From contig NJAL01000005.1 of the NCBI GenBank assembly GCA_002591725.1, positions 1 to 64,000 of the forward strand: a stretch of 64,000 nucleotides of DNA, in the 5' to 3' direction. Made by a program: the position numbers and the translations under genes. Below are positions 9,293-19,116 of this stretch, in pieces; positions within the stretch are counted from its first letter, which is position 1, and every line of letters begins with the position of its first letter. The notes below the pieces were generated by a model. That model did not search any database. It saw nothing but the letters and a program-made list of their open reading frames with translations, and had not been told where the DNA came from. This DNA is from Candidatus Didemnitutus mandela (GTDB taxonomy: Bacteria; Verrucomicrobiota; Verrucomicrobiia; Opitutales; Opitutaceae).

Positions 9293-10732
9293 TTATGTAC
9301 GGCGGGCCTTTTCCGCTTGTAGTACGTGAAGGTTGGCTATGGAGATGCCGCTGAACATGGCGCCGATTATCCCGAATAACCCCTGGTCAGTGCCGCAGAT
9401 GTAGAGGTTTTTTAAGTGCGTGCGTCCATCTCGAACTTTACGAGGTGCGCCGTAGATCGCGCCGTTGAGATGCCCGGTGAATTTTTTTATCGTGCGCGGC
9501 GTAAACATATCGGTGGTTACCTGATTGGCGGGTAGGATCTCATTGGCGACTGGCTGCAGGAACCGCCGAGCGCTCTGCTGCATGCGCTCGAACCAGAGAC
9601 GCTTTGCTTCCTGGTACCTATCGTTGGGTTGATTGGCCCACGCGTTGTAGCTAGCGAGACTAGTTACCCGCATCAGCCCTTCGCCGAGCTTATCTTCCGC
9701 GTAATCGAAATTATTGGGAAAACAGATCACACCGCTGCGCGTGTCCACTGGCTTCCGCGTATGTTCGTAGGAAAAGCGTTCGGAGTCGTTGAAGAAAACG
9801 ATGGTGTCATCGCCCCAGCCCCAGTTTGCTGGCGGCTCGCGATAGACCGCGATCGTTTCCGCGAACGACAGCGCGCTGGTGTTGGCTGCGGCCTCTTCCT
9901 TGTGTGCGGCATCGCAGAGCAGCAGTGTTTCCGGAAAACCAATCGAGGAAATGACGTGGCCGACGGTAATGGCATCGCCGTTGTCGAGTTCGAGCGCGGC
10001 GACTTTTCCTTTCTCTTCCTCGATCCGGGCCACACCGCATTTCATCCAGCGTTCACCGCCGGTCTGGCGAAATCTCTCGAGCAGTACCCGGATGATCACC
10101 CGGACGCCCTCTAGCGGCCGGGCAAAGCCCTCGAGAAAGATGGCTTTGAACATCGTTACGAATTGTCTGAATTCCATATCTCGTTCCTGGGCGCTGCCGT
10201 AATACATAACCGGGCAGAAGATCATGTTAGTCAGTAGCGGATCGGTGAGGTACCGGGCGATGATTTCTCGGGCCGAGATTGGTTTCGCTGCGAGGGAAAC
10301 GTCGTTGTAAGCCCTTATCAATTGCACGAGGGCTCGCCAACCATCCGCTTGGTGGGGAAACTTGGCGGCGACTTCGGCGTCGAGCACGGTGAAGTTGTTT
10401 GTGAAGCGCAGCGTTATTTCCCCTCGAGGGCCGAAAGCGATTCGGGACTGTTTCTGCGGGCACAATGCAAGCTCGTCGCGATCGATACGGAGCTGGCGTA
10501 AGAGTTTGCCGAGCGGCGTGGCTTTCACTCCCGGCGGTACGTAATTTGTTATCGCATGCAAGCCGACGTCGAATTTCCGGCCAGCAATGCTGTAGAAACT
10601 ATTCAGTCCTCCTGGCGTATTGTGACGTTCGAAGATACAGACTTTTTGGCCGAAATGGGCTAGCCGGATCCCTGCGGCGAGACCCGACATGCCAGCACCG
10701 ATAATAGCAACGTCGTAATGGGATTTTTTCAT
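9293..10732 (-). CDS. Second FAD-dependent oxidoreductase of the CrtI/RetSat type
   Basis: YDVAIIGAGMSGLAAGIRLAHFGQKVCIFERHNTPGGLNSFY; C-terminal NLYICGTDQGLFGIIGAMFSGISIAN. Confidence 0.85.
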   Translation of the reverse strand: MKKSHYDVAIIGAGMSGLAAGIRLAHFGQKVCIFERHNTPGGLNSFYSIAGRKFDVGLHAITNYVPPGVKATPLGKLLRQLRIDRDELALCPQKQSRIAFGPRGEITLRFTNNFTVLDAEVAAKFPHQADGWRALVQLIRAYNDVSLAAKPISAREIIARYLTDPLLTNMIFCPVMYYGSAQERDMEFRQFVTMFKAIFLEGFARPLEGVRVIIRVLLERFRQTGGERWMKCGVARIEEEKGKVAALELDNGDAITVGHVISSIGFPETLLLCDAAHKEEAAANTSALSFAETIAVYREPPANWGWGDDTIVFFNDSERFSYEHTRKPVDTRSGVICFPNNFDYAEDKLGEGLMRVTSLASYNAWANQPNDRYQEAKRLWFERMQQSARRFLQPVANEILPANQVTTDMFTPRTIKKFTGHLNGAIYGAPRKVRDGRTHLKNLYICGTDQGLFGIIGAMFSGISIANLHVLQAEKARRT

Positions 10733-10775
10733 GGTTGTCGGCGCTCTCTCCCCTTTAAGCCGGATCCCGAACGGC

Positions 10776-11030
10776 TTAAGCTTTGGCCTCGAACTTCGGC
10801 GTTAGGTAATTTGCACAACTTTCGAGCGAAGCCAGCTGTATGTAGTCGGCCTCGGGAACCTCAATGCCATGGCGTTTACGGAGCTCCATCACGATATCGA
10901 GAAAGTCCATCGAATCGAGCTGGAGTTGGTCGCGGAGGCGGAGCTCGGGTTTGATCCTCGAAATATCCTCATCCGGTGCGATGTCGGAAATGATATCAAT
11001 GACGAGCTTTTGGCATTGTTCTTTGGTCAT
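10776..11030 (-). CDS. Acyl carrier protein (cluster-specific)
   Basis: 84 aa with LDSMDFLDIVMELRKRHGIEVPE phosphopantetheine site. Confidence 0.9.
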   Translation of the reverse strand: MTKEQCQKLVIDIISDIAPDEDISRIKPELRLRDQLQLDSMDFLDIVMELRKRHGIEVPEADYIQLASLESCANYLTPKFEAKA

Positions 11031-11042
11031 GAGAAGTGCATT

Positions 11043-12281
11043 TTAAGCATTGTAGCGCTTGATGATAAGTGTCGAGTTAATTCCTAGCATACCAAAAGAA
11101 TTGTTGAGTATAGAGTCAACTTTTTTCAAAGGACGAGGTTGGCTCAAAACCAAGCCGGGAATATCACACTGCGGATCAAGCTCGTCTACGTTGATCGTTG
11201 GGTGTGCTACGAGGTCGTTAAAGCTTGGTAGATTGCCCGCGAGTTCCAGTGCACCCGCGGCGCCCATTGCGTGGCCGATGAAGCTCTTGGTGTTGTTGAT
11301 GGCCGCTGGCTCTTTACGCTCGCGGAATACCGAAGCGATTGCCTGGCATTCCTGGATGTCACCTTGTGGCGTGGACGTCGTGTGTGTGTTGACGATGTCG
11401 ATGTCGTTCACGGTCATGTGCGCATTGGCTAGGGCGTATTGCACACACTCAGCCTGGCGCTTGGAATTGGGCAGCACGTAATCGATCGCGTCCGAATTCA
11501 CACAGTAACCAGCGACTTCGCCGTAAATTTTTGCTCTACGGGCGAGCGCATCATCGAGTCGCTCAAGCGCATAAATGCAGCCGCCTTCGGAAATGACAAT
11601 CCCGTTGCGGGTCTTGTCGAAGGGTCGGCTGGCTTTTTTCGGATCTTCGTGGTAAGCTAGCGCATTCTGGCTCTTGAAGCCGGCGAAGATGCCAAAACTT
11701 TGAGGGCTTTCACTCACGCCACCGGCCAGGGAAAAATCGACCTCCCCTAGCCGCAACATCTGGGTGGCGTGAATCAGGCCGAGATTGCTAGCGGCGCATG
11801 CCGCACCGATCGTGTAGGCTGGGCCGGTGATGCCGAGATTGAGTGAGACTTCTCCTGCCGGGCTGTTGGCAACCGTTCTTGGGTTGTGGTGGTGCGTCCA
11901 GAACTTTGTGTCGTGGTTGAAGAGCGAGATATTATAAACCTCGTTTTCCGTTTCGACGTTTCCGTGTTCGGTAATTCCGAGGTAAATGCCGATGCGGCTG
12001 CGATCGCGCGTATCCAGATTTACCTTTGCGTCTAGCAAGGCTTCCCGGGCGCAATAAATGGCGATGCTGCCGGCACGTGTGCCAATTCGGACGTCTTTCC
12101 TCTTCTGATGTCGATAGGAATCGAATTTGCACAGGCCCGCTGGCCATTTTCCCATGTAGCGTACGTCCATCCAGTCGATGCCAGAAATGCCATTGAGCAG
12201 ATTGTGGCGAAATTCGGCGAGATTATTGCCATTCGGTGCGGTGAGGCCAATACCAGTGATGACGATGCGCGCAAGTTTCAT
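11043..12281 (-). CDS. Beta-ketoacyl-ACP synthase, FabF type
   Basis: GAACAASNLGL (Cys), NTHTTSTPQGD (His), NNTKSFIGHAMGAAG (Lys/His): complete C-H-H site. Confidence 0.93.
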   Translation of the reverse strand: MKLARIVITGIGLTAPNGNNLAEFRHNLLNGISGIDWMDVRYMGKWPAGLCKFDSYRHQKRKDVRIGTRAGSIAIYCAREALLDAKVNLDTRDRSRIGIYLGITEHGNVETENEVYNISLFNHDTKFWTHHHNPRTVANSPAGEVSLNLGITGPAYTIGAACAASNLGLIHATQMLRLGEVDFSLAGGVSESPQSFGIFAGFKSQNALAYHEDPKKASRPFDKTRNGIVISEGGCIYALERLDDALARRAKIYGEVAGYCVNSDAIDYVLPNSKRQAECVQYALANAHMTVNDIDIVNTHTTSTPQGDIQECQAIASVFRERKEPAAINNTKSFIGHAMGAAGALELAGNLPSFNDLVAHPTINVDELDPQCDIPGLVLSQPRPLKKVDSILNNSFGMLGINSTLIIKRYNA

Positions 12282-13399
12282 GTCTTATTATTCCAATATC
12301 GAGAAATCCGAAAGGAGATTTTAGCAGCTAAAGAAAACGCAACCTCAATGGTCTTTCGTCCTAATCACAAGAGTGCTTGTTTGCTGGAGGAGATCGATAA
12401 ACTTGGTAGCTTATTGCGGTGTGCTATGAGCCGGTCGTTCTCGACGTCTCGTCTAGATCCACCAGATAGCTGTCGCGCTGGATATAAATAAGGATATAAA
12501 ACTCCACGATGCGTTGCTTGGCAACAGCGCTGAACTTAGATTGCCTTTTGCGGCGGAGAAAGTCGATCTCGTAGTGCGTTTTGGCCACCTATTTTGTCCT
12601 ATTAACCAATCCCGCTTAAGGTATCTATCAAAAACAACACCGCTTTCACCTTGAGCTCGAGCACGGAGGAGTTTCCGCAGACACGCCCATCAATCCTTAC
12701 AGCCAGACCACATTCGTCGTCGAAAACGTGCTCGAAACTTGATATAAGGGTTTAGCTTCTCTTCTTCCAGCTAATTCGACCCCCCCTGCGGGCGAAGACG
12801 GCTCGATTGGCGAATATCAACAACACCGGAAGTCCATTTAATCTTTAATCCCGTTCGAAATCTTATGTCCGCACAGGGATTCTCCCCTACCCCTGCAGAT
12901 TTTGGCACCGATTTATTTACTGTTCGACGGGACCTCTCAGCGCGACGACATCCATGCTGACTACTTCAGTCAAGGCTAAATCCCGGGTTTCGACAAGTTC
13001 ACGATACCCATAATACCCATACCCAGAGCGAAATTTTTTTGCAATTTCGATACAAGGTATGCCGACTTCCGCTAAGGAAGTTACCACTGCGGTAGAGAAA
13101 TGTTGATTCTCAAGGTGCCGGCTAGCTTTGTCCCTCAGTTGTGCGGGAGATCTGCTGGCGCTTTATGCCCATACGAGCAAATCTAATCGTAGACTCGGTT
13201 GGATTTCGAAGTTCAAAGCCATTGAGCTGATTGTTAAGACCGCGCGGCGGGTGGCACCAAGGTTATCCAGACGGCTAAGGTGGCCAGAAAGTTTAATTCA
13301 AAGCTTAAGTGGTCTTTTTTTGGCCGTTTTAGCGATTTATTTACCAAATTTTCCGAGCAATTCCGGAGATTTTTTTGCTCTCTTGACCGTGAAATTGCT

Positions 13400-14230
13400 C
13401 GCCAATCGATGGCAAGAAGCCATTGGGCGAAAGGCTGGGCTTGTACCGGCTTGAGTATGTGAGAGTGATCCGCGTTTGCGCTGCCTTCGACGGGAGCGAC
13501 TGCTGGCGTCTCTACGGCAGCTTACACCTCTTCGGGAAAATCCTGAGCGAGAACCTTCCCTTTTGTAGCAATAGCGCTGCCGATAAACGACGTTTTGGAA
13601 TTGCGCACGTTGTTTGGCCAGCGATAACAGCAAAATAGCCCGATAGAATCCCCGGGAAACTTTGCATATGCGAACTTTCTTTGCCTTGGCGAAACTTTAT
13701 AGGAAAAATTCGGCAATTTTCGGCACATCCTCTGTATGCTCGTGCAACAAAGGTAGCTTCATGCGTATGAGCGTGCCGAGGTTTTTCTGCCCGATGGTTT
13801 TGAACACCTACTGCATGGCCGTCGAGCTTGCCGACAATCCCTCCCTTGTGTTCGTCAAAATTGATAGCCGGCTGGGAAACGGTGGCGGCGCGCGCTTTCG
13901 ACCGGGACGAGCAACTTCTCTGGTTGGAAAGGTTTATGATATAATCACAACCACCGCATTTAATCGCTTTGGTCGCTGTCTAAACGGTGCTGCAGGTGGT
14001 CATGAAAATCACGAGCGATTTCGGACTGGCGGTGCGGACGTGTGTGCAGCCTCTCCAGGCTGGTCATGCCGGTCGGTTATCGCAAACACGACGTCGGGGC
14101 GCTTGTTTTTGACGGCTGCGACACTTTCTTCGTCATTCGCTGCTTCTTGGATGCGATTTAGGGGACAGCACACTCCCGCGTTATCATTGACGACCAGGAT
14201 GGTGGAGCGTTGTTCTTGTGGGTAAACTTA
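13400..14230 (-). pseudogene. NtrC-type sigma54 response regulator, degraded, AAA+ core largely missing
   Basis: Minus strand: TILVVNDNAGV..RIQEAANDEESVAAVKNKRPDVVFAITD (receiver), later RMKLPLLHEHTEDVPKIAEFFL and WPNNVRNSKTSFIGSAIATKGKVLAQDFPEEV (degenerate WPGNVRELEN), in several frames. Confidence 0.65.
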
Positions 14231-14254
14231 TATAAATAGTTAGCGTTTTGTGTT

Positions 14255-15106
14255 ATGTACTTGCGCGATATGCTCGGGTGGTCGATTAACTTGTTTCGCG
14301 TCTTTGGTATTCAGCTTGCCGTCCACGCGAGCTTTTTACTTCTTCTGGCGTATGTTGGCACGAAGGGATGGAACGATGGGGGCTGGTTCGGAATGTGGTT
14401 CAACATGGGCTTGGTGTCGTTGCTTTTCGTTTGCATTGTGCTGCACGAGCTCGGACATTCTCTCGCAGCCCGATGCTATGGCGTGCATGTGTCACGCATT
14501 CTTCTGATGCCGATCGGTGGTATGGCGGAATTTGACTGTATTCCCCAACAACCGTGCGTGGAGTTGTGGATCACGATCGCCGGCCCGGCTGTGAATTGCG
14601 TGATCGTGGCTATCGGCCTGCTGTTTTTCTGGAGCTTTCTTTTTGACAACGAGGTGGTGGTGCGTTTGGGATGGAGGAATTTGATCAGGCAACTGGTGTT
14701 GGCTAACGGCCTTATGGGTGTTTTTAACCTTCTACCAATTTTCCCGATGGATGGTGGCCGGATTTTCCGTGCGTTGCTGGCTATGAGACTGCCCTATTTG
14801 CAAGCGACGTGGTGGGCGGCGACAATCGGAAAAGTGTTCGCGCTTACTTTTTCCGGGCTGGCGGCGTTCTATTTTCATACCTATCTAACCGCGGCCTTGT
14901 TCCTTTTCATCTTTTTCGCTGGCGGCATTGAATACAAAACTCTCCTTCGCCGTGAACGAGAAGCGGTTTATTGGCGGGAGGTTGCTCTGCGGATCAAATC
15001 GGATCAGCAAACCACCGCCAACAGAGCCGCCGCTGCTGGGCCTCGGGCCAAATTAAAGAGTTTTGCTGGTCTTCCAAAAGGTTCTTGCATTCACCGCTCA
15101 AAATAA
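14255..15106 (+). CDS. M50 family (site-2 protease-like) membrane metalloprotease
   Basis: HELGHSLAARCYGV zinc motif and NLLPIFPMDGGRI; multiple hydrophobic segments. Confidence 0.92.
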   Translation: MYLRDMLGWSINLFRVFGIQLAVHASFLLLLAYVGTKGWNDGGWFGMWFNMGLVSLLFVCIVLHELGHSLAARCYGVHVSRILLMPIGGMAEFDCIPQQPCVELWITIAGPAVNCVIVAIGLLFFWSFLFDNEVVVRLGWRNLIRQLVLANGLMGVFNLLPIFPMDGGRIFRALLAMRLPYLQATWWAATIGKVFALTFSGLAAFYFHTYLTAALFLFIFFAGGIEYKTLLRREREAVYWREVALRIKSDQQTTANRAAAAGPRAKLKSFAGLPKGSCIHRSK

Positions 15107-15125
15107 TCTTTTAGAATTCTATTTC

Positions 15126-15201
15126 GGGCTCGTAGCTCAGCTGGAAGAGCGCCTCAATGGCATTGAGGAGGTCGTCAGTTCGAATCTGATCGGGTCCACC
15201 A
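15126..15201 (+). tRNA. tRNA-Ala (GGC anticodon), CCA encoded
   Basis: GGGCTCG/CGGGTCC acceptor with the G3:U70 alanine identity pair; CCTCA-ATGGCAT-TGAGG anticodon arm; TTCGAATC T loop; 3' ACCA. Confidence 0.96.
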
Positions 15202-15913
15202 TTTCGAGAGTAATGGGTTTTTATACATTTTCTACAGGGAGGTTGGTAAATTAAATGGCGAGAAATTCTAGCACGTTTTCTGGATATCCTGATTTTTCTG
15301 ACTGCGCTGAGAGATGGCTTTTATGCATTAGAAAAATTGAGGCTAAAAAACATCGGCTTTCTATATCAGGTCTCCGCTGCCAAAACTTTTTCGCGTACAT
15401 TTGGCACGAATCTAAAGTTTTAATTGCTTATGAATAGGTTTTTTTGAAATGGGTTTTCGGTCTATTACAAGCACTCCTTGGAAAGGAGTGCATCTGATCA
15501 TCCGGCAACATTTGTTCAAAAACTTTTACTTGAATTAGCGATTGGCTTGAATCCTTAAAATTTTAGCTGACTTGGTGTCTAATGCGAGGACTCCCCTAGG
15601 GAGTTAGTTTGTACTGTCCTTTCAGATTGAGATGAACAATATCGTGATTGCTTCTAGTTACAGAACTAGAACTGGGAAAAACAGTCCACCTTCCTCGAAG
15701 GGGGGAAACAAAATTAAGTAATTTTATCAATATTCGGATCGATGGCGCCGGTCTCACAACCAAAACTAATTCTTCATAGTCTTCATGATTTTCGTTTCTG
15801 AGATATATTATATTATTATTTTATATATTCGAATGACTCCATTACCCTTACTTTGAGGGTAATTCGATGGTCGTTTGAACAACCGCTTCCGTAGTTCCTG
15901 AAATTGAAGTCGC

Positions 15914-15953
15914 ACTATCCACTACTATCCACTACTATCCACTACTATCCACT
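15914..15953. repeat. 10-bp tandem repeat x4 (actatccact)
   Basis: Four perfect copies read directly. Confidence 0.97.
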
Positions 15954-16273
15954 AAGAAATAAACAGTAAAACTGATCGTTACTACTAGTTCCGCTCTGCC
16001 GGCAGCGTGAAGTAGCCATAGAAAAGCATTGTTTTCTGAAGTAGTTAGCGGTTGGATTTGACTTATGACTGGTTTGGCGGAATTTGATGCAGCGTATTTT
16101 CAGTATTAGTTCAAACATACGTCCGCATCATTGGTTGATCGATTTAGCGGAAAATATGGCTGAAAAGAACACCTCTTTTTTCTAATTTAGATTTACAGAG
16201 AAAAATTTAGAGCTTTACTAGGTTCATTAATTTAAGTCAGTTTTCTGGCTGTTTTCTTTTGAAGCCTAACAAC

Positions 16274-17209
16274 TTAGTTGTCGTCGACCATCTCGAAGGT
16301 GACTGTGATGGTGTCGCCTTTCCCGCTGGGCGTAGGACCGATCGGCTGCACCCTGCGGAAAACTTGCAGTGCGAAACTATCGAAGTCGGAATTGCAGGAG
16401 GAACGAGCAATGTGCGGGTTCAAAATGCACCCGCTGGCGGTAAGCTCGAAAGTAATCTGCGCTTTCAGCCGATCACTGACAGCTGGCTTATCGAATTTGT
16501 CGCGGGCGGAACGAATTTCCTGAATAAGCAAGGAAAAATAAGTATCTTCCTGAGATTGAAGTTTGTGCGAAAAGCCTTTGCCACTGCCGCGAGTGTTGGC
16601 AGACGAGATACTTTTTACCCCACCCGCAATTCCGATCATGTCGACTTTTTTTAGTTTTACTTTGGGAATTGGAGCCTTGCTGCTGGCGGGCAGAGTTTTT
16701 TGCGCTGGGTGGGCGCGAAGGTAATCGTTATACGATATCTTGGCGCTTTTTTTTACGGAGCTTTTGAAGGCATTTCTAGGAGACGCTTTCTTTTTTACGG
16801 GCTTCCGTTTCTTATTGGGCTTTCCCACGACCTTTTTGGCCGGCGAAGGTATCGTTTTCTTCTTTGCCTTGGGTTGTAACACAGGATTGGCTTTAACTGC
16901 GGGAAACGCATCGACTGAACTCGGCGGCAGCTCGGCGTGTGGCACGTTGAACTGGAATGTCGTGTTGCCCAAGGATGGTACCGCCAATTTGTCCAGGGCC
17001 ATCGGTGGACCGGCGACTAGTTCGAAGACTACAGGAACTTTTTCATGTCTAAGGTTGGCGAAATAAGTCAGGAAAGTGATCAAGCCGACCGCGCCGACGT
17101 GCAGCGCTACCGAACAGAAAAAAGCCTGCGAAAAGCAACCGTTGTTCCGGGCTTGCGGCGACGATTCGGAGAAGTAGACTGGATGGCTACTTGCCAATTT
17201 TTGTTGCAA
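16274..17209 (-). CDS. tonB: TonB-family energy transducer
   Basis: Single N-terminal TM, Lys/Pro-rich linker (KPNKKRKPVKKKASP), C-terminal AQITFELTASGCILNPHIARSSCNSDFDSFALQVFRRVQPIGPTPSGKGDTITVTFEM. Confidence 0.85.
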   Translation of the reverse strand: MQQKLASSHPVYFSESSPQARNNGCFSQAFFCSVALHVGAVGLITFLTYFANLRHEKVPVVFELVAGPPMALDKLAVPSLGNTTFQFNVPHAELPPSSVDAFPAVKANPVLQPKAKKKTIPSPAKKVVGKPNKKRKPVKKKASPRNAFKSSVKKSAKISYNDYLRAHPAQKTLPASSKAPIPKVKLKKVDMIGIAGGVKSISSANTRGSGKGFSHKLQSQEDTYFSLLIQEIRSARDKFDKPAVSDRLKAQITFELTASGCILNPHIARSSCNSDFDSFALQVFRRVQPIGPTPSGKGDTITVTFEMVDDN

Positions 17210-17615
17210 AGGTGATTTTTGACAGGTTATTTACCTTCAGTGCGTCCATTACCGAGACGAATTGTTGTGCGGTGGAGTTCGTATCCATGCGAATCGTGAA
17301 AACGATCTGTTTGCTCTGCGCGGCATAGGGCGCGAGAGCCTCCTTCATGTCGGCGAGCGCCACGGGTTGCGAACTGAGACGGCAGGTGCCGTTGGCTTGG
17401 ATCGTGATAGTTTCAAACTTGGTGTCGAGATCGAGCTTGCTCTGTTCGCTTTTTGATTCCTTTGGCAGCCGTACCGGGATTGACTGCTCATTCTGGATGA
17501 GGGGCGTTGCGATCATAAAGATGACGAGGAGCGTAAACGCCAAATCAATCAGGTTGGTGACGTTCAGCTCGGAAATTGGATAGCTCGCGCGGGGTCGGTG
17601 GAAAGTTCGGGCCAT
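17187..17615 (-). CDS. exbD: Biopolymer transport protein ExbD/TolR
   Basis: ISELNVTNLIDLAFTLLVIFMIATPLI; next to MotA/TolQ/ExbB. Confidence 0.93.
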   Translation of the reverse strand: MARTFHRPRASYPISELNVTNLIDLAFTLLVIFMIATPLIQNEQSIPVRLPKESKSEQSKLDLDTKFETITIQANGTCRLSSQPVALADMKEALAPYAAQSKQIVFTIRMDTNSTAQQFVSVMDALKVNNLSKITFATKIGK

Positions 17616-17621
17616 GATGGT

Positions 17622-18323
17622 TTATTTCTGCATCTCGAGTTCAATACGGTCGGCCAGCGTGCTGGCGTAGTTTTCGATCTCCGTCGTGAGCGTTTTGGTT
17701 TTGTTTAACATGATGTTGTAGCCGACGACGGATGGGATCGCAACGATGAGTCCGGAGATGGTGGTGAGCAGCGCGGCGGAGACGCCGGGCGCAAGCGTTT
17801 GGATGCTTGCGGTGGCTTGAAGCGAGACGGAGCTAAAGGCTTCCATTACACCCCAGACAGTTCCGAGTAGGCCCATGAACGGCGCGATTGTGACCATCGT
17901 GGCGAGCCAGATCATGTTTTTTTCATAGCGCAAGACCTGGCCGGCAAGCGCGCGGGCAATGGCGTTTTCTGCGTGCTCGAGGCGCGCGCTTAGGCTGTCT
18001 TCGCCTTTTTCCTGACCGATGGCAGCTGCACGCCAATAGGCGTCGATGGCCTCGGCTAAGAGATCGGCATAGGGAATCGAACGCATGTTGTGGAACGGCT
18101 CCGACAAACTGAGAAGCCGACGCTCTTCGCGGAGGCGACGCTCAAAGTTATGGTTGATGCGGCGAAAGTTTTTTAGTTCCCCATTTTTCCCGATCATCAC
18201 CGACCATGCAATGACGGAAAAAATCATCAACAGGACGGTAATAACTTGTCCGACAGGATCGCAGTGGGCGAAAATCTGCATAATATTGACTGTGGAAAGA
18301 AAATACGGAGCAAAACCAAACAT
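17622..18323 (-). CDS. exbB: MotA/TolQ/ExbB proton channel
   Basis: WLATMVTIAPFMGLLGTVWGVMEAFSSV, GVSAALLTTISGLIVAIPSVVGYN; ORF opens at 18404 but an internal Met at 18323 is the likelier start. Confidence 0.92.
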   Translation of the reverse strand: MFGFAPYFLSTVNIMQIFAHCDPVGQVITVLLMIFSVIAWSVMIGKNGELKNFRRINHNFERRLREERRLLSLSEPFHNMRSIPYADLLAEAIDAYWRAAAIGQEKGEDSLSARLEHAENAIARALAGQVLRYEKNMIWLATMVTIAPFMGLLGTVWGVMEAFSSVSLQATASIQTLAPGVSAALLTTISGLIVAIPSVVGYNIMLNKTKTLTTEIENYASTLADRIELEMQK

Positions 18324-18441
18324 ATCGTGAGCATTGAGAAATTTTTCCAGCGTGATCAATGGAGAATTGGTGACGGCGGAACAAATCTGGTTGCTCTCAG
18401 ACACCTTCGGTCCTGTTTGGTTGGCGGATAGCGGCCTTCTT

Positions 18442-19116
18442 ATGCATCATAAACTCCAATCCGTCGGCAAATTTATTTCGTTCGAAGGTTCCGAAGGCAG
18501 CGGCAAGTCGAGTCAGATCGCCCGGCTCGCTGAGCGTCTCCAGAAAATGGGCCGGGAGGTGGTCGCGACACGCGAGCCGGGCGGCACGGAAATTGGTGAA
18601 CAGATCCGAAAAATCATTGTTAATAACTCCAAGGGCAACGAAATATGTCCAGAGACGGAGCTGCTGCTCTTCAATGCGGCCCGCGCCCAGGTTGTTCGCG
18701 AAGTGATAGCCCCTACTCTTGCCCGCGGTGTGATTGTGCTCAGTGATCGGTTTTATGACTCTTCGACGGTTTATCAGGGCATCGCCCGGAATCTTGCATC
18801 CGGCTCGGTGAGCGAAATCAATCGTTTCGCCGTGGGCAATGTAATGCCCGACATCACCATCGTGATCGATGTCCCAATCGAGGTCAGCTTTCAGCGTATC
18901 CGTCTGCGCGCTTCCAACCTGCCGGACCGCATGGAACGCGAAAACATCGAATTCTACAACAAGGTGCGGGAAGGCTACCTATTGCTCGTGCAACAATGGC
19001 CGGAGCGAGTCGTGATTTTTAATGGTATGCTGGATCCAGAGGTAATTGAAAATAAAATCTGGGCGGAGATCCAAAAGCGTCTCTTAATCAGCACGGAGGG
19101 TGCGGTGCATGGCTGA
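18442..19116 (+). CDS. tmk: Thymidylate kinase
   Basis: FISFEGSEGSGKSSQIARLAERL P-loop, TREPGGTEIGEQIRKII, DRFYDSSTVYQG. Confidence 0.96.
   Translation: MHHKLQSVGKFISFEGSEGSGKSSQIARLAERLQKMGREVVATREPGGTEIGEQIRKIIVNNSKGNEICPETELLLFNAARAQVVREVIAPTLARGVIVLSDRFYDSSTVYQGIARNLASGSVSEINRFAVGNVMPDITIVIDVPIEVSFQRIRLRASNLPDRMERENIEFYNKVREGYLLLVQQWPERVVIFNGMLDPEVIENKIWAEIQKRLLISTEGAVHG

Noticed and set aside
9629-10114. 161-aa plus-strand ORF
   Set aside because: Antisense to the intact flavoprotein gene at 9293-10732.
15914-15953. CRISPR-like short repeat array
   Set aside because: Units are contiguous 10-mers with no spacers and there are no cas genes.
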